Origin: Rosellinia necatrix
Taxonomy: Eukaryota; Ascomycota; Sordariomycetes; Xylariales; Xylariaceae
Reading direction: 5' to 3'
DNA: 64,000 nucleotides
NCBI GenBank assembly: GCA_021209875.1
Contig: JAGYVD010000001.1
Location: forward strand, 4,154,001-4,218,000
In this document: positions 60,701 through 64,000 of the stretch, piece by piece
How positions within the stretch are numbered: position 1 is the first letter of the stretch
Layout: each line of letters begins with the position of its first letter
Notes under the pieces: model-generated
What the model saw: the letters and a program-made list of their open reading frames with translations, nothing else
Told to the model about the DNA's origin: nothing
The model's database searches: none
Position numbers and translations under genes: made by a program

Positions 60701-61007
60701 AGGCAAAGGGAGGGCGCTCGCCTTCCGAATGGGCGAGGAGCTCGGTGACATGTTGGCCGAGATTTCTGACTGGGCAACAAACACTGACTTTACACAACTT
60801 GATGAACTTTACATGGATGTATGGCAACGCAAACGCCACAAGCGCCGACTGCGAAAGCGCAGAGCGAACCAGAAATGGACAGAACCGCTGGGCTACAAAG
60901 CGCATTTTCCGGAATGGCAGGCCACAGGGACAGTAGGAGAGCTGACCGAAGAATTTGGGCTTGATGGAGAGTATGAGACTATGGACGCCGACGAAATACT
61001 TCGGTAA
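57732..61007 (+). CDS. large disordered protein with C-terminal membrane segment, unknown function
   Basis: I do not recognise a named family. From the ATG at 57732 (MTDRSPPETG) the single exon gives 1091 residues; the open frame continues 12 codons upstream without a Met. Residues 1-850 are mostly disordered, Ser/Pro/Arg/Asp-rich and with helical charged stretches such as NDRLSQIQEREAKAAG and LQEIKAREIEASSKRA. A more ordered part at about 785-890 (REDIVSILRANNIDDSTL, then LDSILADHDVDEELKQIVD) is followed by one hydrophobic helix at about 930-955 (KFGIITICGLLWYILECIF). The region beyond it has Cys in a short loop (CTPSVPCDWSPNEPYF) and a basic stretch KRHKRRLRKRRANQK. A single membrane segment near the C-terminus with a large N-terminal domain recalls tail-anchored nuclear-envelope or spindle-pole proteins, but this is a guess. 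Confidence 0.8.
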   Translation: MTDRSPPETGVVLTAKSNRRKINAQPFGNRHPSGKGLGGTESKENSTTSDTNGAVRAIPRPTPPSIYGHRQTGSLVERRVTSSPSPSPSPSIRADRSTTSLGNHRHSLNTRIPRPAAAGPVHTSTPRRDISKHQNPLPAQNPEHSSPMREPMSVSAAFKRAKEQAAAEEATDSDNTIDLQYAFNKADDEFNAVRGIDGSPSPAPRPFRREFKSAIPSRKGGSPNTSDLAKQLQRFDRNHQLAGGNGALNGLFAKNRPSPMVSGIGRILANDIVDSAPGDNAKQKLPDTQGPGVRKPETTEGDAALGERVPAIGAYSSGISADIPVPSIEYESASDDQLSPNFQPIGLSPEKNMNWHLDADFTAEDLQFSQSPRIATGRSRSNSGRQTDMPESHPINDRLSQIQEREAKAAGTSFPEDAPIVIQTNAKLQEIKAREIEASSKRAVASSRLDEIRIRNAELHSKSPETGKNQYENRAVRLNTERQNAAKNNSNSEYRGEPVRDTPIVVFKKTSDKINGVGDRDRMQDNEGKSENFARNDSHDLLRRLARATSSSPGEDSKGTEQDKEAPTTKTDINQPSESWKPNRSLLRQEGGARSLEVKNLRDRPTVEFADLTRIPSSDSVGGKRASVPASEVDPTDRIAAELNLFAPLDNYSEKGSIRAPSPVSSEPVDGQTPRPPKIDPLTQPTPRVTGAYVDTPATVRVKKEDGGMKPDLEEPVAPEGAQTTQDRNSSLSPTKRIKNPYTTDPARPTKRPGPRSSSAPTAARRSRSSSRRRRPLINTANPPTVREDIVSILRANNIDDSTLENLDSILADHDVDEELKQIVDNAVLHAENNPDVKVSEMSDHERELETYDRMRKSLQTGLLGIRSAKKGIERLEDKVTHHGDKNVKPRPGTASDAKPIPQPSLSPGETAPIFISVPRLYRRTPAFKLTKFGIITICGLLWYILECIFCFLYAGPDYICTPSVPCDWSPNEPYFPYTMPFMLDEWATGGKGRALAFRMGEELGDMLAEISDWATNTDFTQLDELYMDVWQRKRHKRRLRKRRANQKWTEPLGYKAHFPEWQATGTVGELTEEFGLDGEYETMDADEILR

Positions 61008-62243
61008 GCGGACCCGGTACATTTCTTCATCCTATCGCGATCCCATAGGCTCAAGCAACGATCGGTTTCATGGCTCTGCAGCCAGTACTGGTGATTTGAA
61101 ACACATGGTCTTATTTGGCCTCAAAGAATAGGCTACAGTGGCGTTCGGGGCCGTTTATTAGCATTTACAGACGATGGCAAGCGATGGCGAAATCATAGGC
61201 GTTGACGGCTCTACCAATAGCTCCCGCAGACCACTCTACTTAGGTAGTAGGTAGCTAGGTACACATTGAATCAAATATTATAATATTAAACTGATTACTG
61301 AGCACCATCCTCTACTGACCTGTCCTTTGGCTAGTCGCCTTCCGCAAGGGTTAGACGGCGATTGCCAAGGCTCCTGAAATATAAATATTGTCTCAAGTAG
61401 CAAGTACCCACCTATAGTTATATGCAATGTCATGGTTCAATAAGTTGTGCACGGGTCAGTGAGTCGGGTTGGCCGTCTAAGTTTTAAGTAGGTACTTTAG
61501 GTACTTACCTTTGGTATGCCAGGTTTGTTCTCGGACCCGACACACGACTAACTGACGTCGACGACTTTCCGAAAGTTCATTTACACGGACAGACACGGAT
61601 GCCCCACCTGGGAGATCCCATCCACCGATGACGAAATGGCTCCGATCTGGTGCTCCAACTACCGGCGCCGTAAACCCCAGTTATTTCCCAAATAGGCAAT
61701 GGGATGTCTCATACCCGAGATATTCGAGACTCTTACTACCTTGGTTCAGGATCTAGTAGGACAAACGAGACGCCTTTGGCTCCTGTTTGCCAGTCGGGTT
61801 GCAATGACGACAGGTCTTTGATGTCACAATTGACTTTCAACCTTCTCTCCCCCTTGCCTTGCGTTCAAGTTTTTTTTTTTTAACCTACTAGACAGTAGGT
61901 TCTTTATCCCGAATAGACAGGTAGGTACCTAGAGACGAGCCACTGCCTGGGCGTGCTACTTCTGCGCAATGCGGGTATGAACCTTAATACTGCAGGTACC
62001 TACCTACCTACTTACCTATGATGTTATCTGATATGACATAACACTAGGTAGGTAGCACCCGTGGACGCTACCTACTCGTAACAAGGAATCTAAACGAATA
62101 CATAACATACACGAGGAACCCCGTCAGTGCCCGTCTAGCATTCTACAAGCATCCCTATGTATTGAAGGTAGCTTCACACATCATCAATCAATCAATACAA
62201 GCCATCCCCCAACCGTATACCACATATTCCAACATCCACGGCC
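61008..62243. other. intergenic region, no gene seen
   Basis: Spacer between two genes on the same strand with CCTAGG-family repeats near 61240-61260, 61490-61510 and 61995-62060 and a T10 run near 61871-61880. No coding signal was found. Confidence 0.6.
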
Positions 62244-63896
62244 ATGACGTCGCTGACAGACATGAACGCCCCGGGCGCCTATCCCGTCACGCCCTTAAAT
62301 GAGGAGCCGCCGCAAGAGGCACGCCGTAACAAGCTGCACAAACGACAGGATCCCCGTGGCTGGAACGGCAGCGCAGAACAGAATGCACACTCTGGCAGCC
62401 ATAACTGGGCTGGCTCTGGCACTTATGTAGTTGGGACGCCCTTTGCCCGTGGTCCAGATCCTACTTTATCCTCACGTCAAGACTCATCACGCCAACCACT
62501 GTTGCATAAGGAGACGCCGCGCAGCCTCACCCACGATGGAAAGCGCAGTTACCGCAGCACTGGTAGTTCCGCCGCGCACATCGACGATTCACCCTTCAGT
62601 CATAGTAACGACTCTCACGAACCGGGCCTCATGACTGGGGCTTATAGCCGGGTAGGGACTCGTGATAGCGCTTTTGCACAGGAAGGAAACTACACCCATA
62701 ATGCTATGCCCGATTCACAGTCGCTTTATGACAAGGATTCGAACAGACGTGACGACGCGACGCAAACCGACATGCCAGAAAACATCCCCGTCAGCCCAAA
62801 GTCTACACATGCTAGCAACAATACTCTGGCCAAAAACAATGCAGATCATAATACCAACGCCGAGAGCGGATCGTGCGGGGGCCCTAAAACCAAACACCAC
62901 GAAGCTTACTGGGGTGATATTCCTTTCGGCGTTGGCATTTACAATGGGGTCACCGGGCATGGTAGTAAGGAATCAACTACTCGCCAAAAGCCTCGCTACG
63001 GTCAATACGACACCGCAATAAGCTCTGGCATCTACAATGGCGTAACCGGGCATGGAAGTAAGGAGCCGATGAGCCCTAAGTCGTCAAAACGAGATCGGGA
63101 CGCCACCACGAACAATGACACTTCCCAGCAGCACGCGTTTCTCATCAACAATAATGCTAACATCGCCGCTAAGATGAGCGATGCTAATCAGCAAGAGCGA
63201 AACCCCCACTCTAAAGGGGTGCTTGCTGGTGCTGGTGCCACTGCGGTCGGCGGTTACGCTGCTCACAAGCATTCGAAGAAAGACATAAATAAAGATGTGA
63301 GGGCCACGAACGAAAAACCAACAGACGAGAGAGCGAGCGGATTGCGCCAAAGGAATCTTGATGCTCCCTTGCAGCCTTACGATTTTAAGGGCGATGGAAC
63401 CGAACTCACTCATAGAAGAGAGGAGCAGAGCGTTCCGTACACGCCCATCGCTGCCGGTCCTATGGAGTATAATAACGAAGGCCAGACGTTAGAGGAGCAC
63501 CCTCTTAGCCCGGGGGCATGGAATATTGGACGGAGTTCTAACCTCGGACGTGATCTCGCTGCCGGAGCCGCCGCCGCCGCCGGGGTCTATGGTACGCATG
63601 TATACGCTAACCGCGACAGGGCCGAGGAGCACCGATCGGTCTCGGGGGATAGGGTGCCATTATCCACTGCATCCTACGGTACCGCCCGCAAACCAACTCG
63701 GAACGATGCGAAAGGCATCGCCCGCGTCACCAAAACGACGGGAAGTTGCTCGTCGGATTCGTCACATGGGGGACAATACAACGTTTTGCCTTCCGGTACG
63801 CCTTCCGGTATGAACCTGGAGCAATTCGAGTCTTCGAAGAAGCACCACCAGCAAGGACAATCGTCCACATCCCTTGATGACTCCACGTGGCTATAA
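62244..63896 (+). CDS. repeat-containing protein with glycine/alanine-rich hydrophobic patches, unknown function
   Basis: I do not recognise a named family. The single exon gives 550 residues. The protein is hydrophilic and rich in Ser, Asn, Thr and His. A 13-residue motif GIYNGVTGHGSKE occurs twice exactly (about residues 232-244 and 261-273). Two short Gly/Ala-rich stretches, LAGAGATAVGGYAAHKHSKK (about 328-347) and LAAGAAAAAGVYGTHVYANR, have the small-residue spacing of glycine-zipper segments and each is followed by a basic stretch. No signal peptide or full membrane helix is visible. The first codon at 62244 lies in good context (ggccATGA). Similar proteins occur in filamentous ascomycetes, but their role is unknown to me. 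Confidence 0.78.
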   Translation: MTSLTDMNAPGAYPVTPLNEEPPQEARRNKLHKRQDPRGWNGSAEQNAHSGSHNWAGSGTYVVGTPFARGPDPTLSSRQDSSRQPLLHKETPRSLTHDGKRSYRSTGSSAAHIDDSPFSHSNDSHEPGLMTGAYSRVGTRDSAFAQEGNYTHNAMPDSQSLYDKDSNRRDDATQTDMPENIPVSPKSTHASNNTLAKNNADHNTNAESGSCGGPKTKHHEAYWGDIPFGVGIYNGVTGHGSKESTTRQKPRYGQYDTAISSGIYNGVTGHGSKEPMSPKSSKRDRDATTNNDTSQQHAFLINNNANIAAKMSDANQQERNPHSKGVLAGAGATAVGGYAAHKHSKKDINKDVRATNEKPTDERASGLRQRNLDAPLQPYDFKGDGTELTHRREEQSVPYTPIAAGPMEYNNEGQTLEEHPLSPGAWNIGRSSNLGRDLAAGAAAAAGVYGTHVYANRDRAEEHRSVSGDRVPLSTASYGTARKPTRNDAKGIARVTKTTGSCSSDSSHGGQYNVLPSGTPSGMNLEQFESSKKHHQQGQSSTSLDDSTWL

Positions 63897-64000
63897 TTAA
63901 AGGTCACGAATTCGATGTACTAATTGTGTGAAGGAGAATGACGGTTCCGAGTAGGAGACGTTTTATTGGTAATTTGGGAAGAAAACGAGAGAGTTAATTC

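Overview
The window is nuclear DNA of a filamentous ascomycete (Pezizomycotina; a Sordariomycete is my best guess from the proteins and from the palindromic CCTAGG repeats between genes). Most genes are split by short introns of 47-179 nt with GT..AG ends and CTAAC/CTAAT-like branch sites. The encoded proteins (Pkc1, Def1, She9, Alg3, a UstYa-family oxidase) are typical of that group. Coding regions are GC-rich. Intergenic regions are long, poorer in GC and full of TACCTAGGTA-type simple repeats.

Layout. 1-8874 is gene-poor. 8875-15191 holds a D-amino-acid oxidase, the ER mannosyltransferase ALG3, a small eIF1A-like protein and the mitochondrial inner-membrane protein She9/Mdm33. 16490-20338 (minus) is protein kinase C. 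24365-25489 (minus) is a four-helix membrane protein. 28562-30030 is an RNase H1 N-domain (viroplasmin-like) protein with a SUMO-interacting motif. 30411-32808 holds a UstYa-family oxidase divergent from a secreted precursor with seven copies of a Trp/Tyr core separated by Kex2 sites. These are followed by a cytochrome b5/b5-reductase fusion (minus) and a cytochrome P450 (36310-38023). 39317-42441 (minus) is DEF1. 44586-45848 is an unrecognised protein. 46282-49102 (minus) is a kelch-repeat membrane protein whose frame is broken in a GC-rich stretch. 50298-51411 (minus) is a D-2-hydroxyacid dehydrogenase. 52124-52892 (minus) carries three tRNA genes. 53649-54560 (minus) is a glutathione S-transferase, 56184-56959 a DsbA/FrnE-like protein, 57732-61007 a large disordered protein with one membrane segment, and 62244-63896 a repeat-containing protein.

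The two observations I rate highest are these. (1) A candidate ribosomally made, post-translationally modified peptide (RiPP) locus of dikaritin type: the precursor core PWPLY(V/A)AKD is almost invariant over seven repeats while the linkers drift, and a UstYa oxidase with two HxxHC motifs lies head-to-head with it. The b5 reductase and P450 are possible but unproven partners. (2) A tRNA-Lys(CTT) gene interrupted inside the T arm by exactly 59 nt. The insert begins GTGAGT and ends AAG, and removing it leaves a canonical 73-nt tRNA.

All exon joins were deduced by eye from splice signals and frame; for every intact gene the exon lengths sum to a multiple of three. No similarity search was run, so family names rest on recognised motifs.
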